A stretch of 64,000 nucleotides of DNA from Caldilineales bacterium (lineage in GTDB: Bacteria > Chloroflexota > Anaerolineae > J102). The stretch covers positions 1 through 64,000 of the forward strand of contig JAIBAP010000016.1 of assembly GCA_019695115.1 (NCBI GenBank), read 5' to 3'. Position numbers and translations under genes: made by a program. Every line of letters starts with the position of its first letter. The first letter of the stretch is position 1. The notes below the pieces were generated by a model. That model saw nothing but the letters and a program-made list of their open reading frames with translations, was not told the DNA's origin and did no database searches. Positions 63,780 through 64,000 of this stretch are shown one piece after another.

Positions 63780-64000
63780 ATGCCCACCCTTTCTGTCTGG
63801 ATCCTCGGCGATCAATTGCTGGACTCCCACCCCGCCCTGCTGGCCGCGGAAGCGGCGGTGGGCCGGGCCGAGGTGCGCGTGCTCCTGATCGAGAGCCGGG
63901 TTCGCATGCAGCGCCTGCCCTACCAGCGCCAGAAGCTCGTCCTGCTGCTCAGCGCCATGCGCCACTACGCCGCCGACCTGCGGCGACGAGGGTATGAGGT
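63780..64000 (+). CDS. Cryptochrome/deoxyribodipyrimidine photolyase-related protein, 5' part
   Basis: The first 73 residues (MPTLSVWILGDQLLDSHPALLAAEAAVGRAEVRVLLIESRVRMQRLPYQRQKLVLLLSAMRHYAADLRRRGYEV) match the N-terminal domain of the FeS-type (6-4) photolyase/DPRP family: WILGDQL, a Rossmann-like strand with VLLIES and a YQRQKL helix. The FAD domain and the iron-sulfur cysteines lie beyond the window end. Confidence 0.85.
   Translation, partial: MPTLSVWILGDQLLDSHPALLAAEAAVGRAEVRVLLIESRVRMQRLPYQRQKLVLLLSAMRHYAADLRRRGYE

Overview
The window is GC-rich, densely coded bacterial chromosome, most likely from the Chloroflexota (Anaerolineae/Caldilinea-like). This is inferred from several things seen together: Thr/Pro-rich lipoprotein linkers, a VKETV-type linker behind the lipobox of a sugar-binding protein, a giant CSLREA-type beta-helix/peptidase C25 protein with PLQNV repeats, secreted proteins ending in a short aromatic-(L/F)-P motif, many small toxin-antitoxin (TA) modules, and a large load of palindromic and minisatellite repeats between (and at the ends of) genes. 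No rRNA, tRNA, phage or CRISPR locus was recognised.

Layout. 1-2 kb: end of a NarL-type histidine kinase, its response regulator, and a second kinase that stops inside a repeat array before any ATPase domain. 2-4.6 kb: two membrane proteins (one CPBP-like) and a lipoprotein. 4.6-5.9 kb: short genes separated by hairpin repeats, including a TA remnant. 6.1-8.2 kb: MNT-HEPN TA pair overlapping a dGTPase. 8.2-36 kb: a large, mostly minus-strand deoxysugar region: GH78-like rhamnosidase, L-rhamnose isomerase, rhamnose mutarotase, four uroporphyrinogen-decarboxylase-like (URO-D) paralogues, an MBL-fold hydrolase, a DUF4037 protein, an SGNH hydrolase and two complete sugar ABC transporters. One transporter faces a divergent regulator in which a DeoR repressor is fused to a copy of a sugar-binding protein; the other (RhaS/RhaP/RhaQ/RhaT-like) lies downstream of a conventional DeoR regulator and has a binding protein made of two near-identical copies. 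Rhamnulokinase and rhamnulose-phosphate aldolase are not in the window, so the pathway is incomplete here.

36-44.7 kb: secreted zinc metalloprotease, DUF6069 protein, cupin, heme-copper-oxidase-like membrane protein with a Crp/Fnr regulator, a DUF433/DUF5615 TA pair, a remnant of an Eco57I-type restriction enzyme, and a lipase with a small helical partner. 44.7-52.3 kb: one 2,522-residue surface protein. 52.5-61.7 kb: purC, purB and purA on the minus strand, interleaved with TA modules and a TolB-propeller/lipase fusion. 61.7-64 kb: a lipoprotein, a tocopherol-cyclase-like protein and the start of a photolyase-related gene.

The strongest candidates for something undescribed are the DeoR/binding-protein fusion with its four-unit operator, the URO-D paralogue set embedded in the rhamnose locus, the tandem binding-protein duplication, the MNT-HEPN-dGTPase overlap, and the repeated capture of mobile palindromic or minisatellite DNA as gene termini. 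All family names come from reading motifs by eye; no database search was run.
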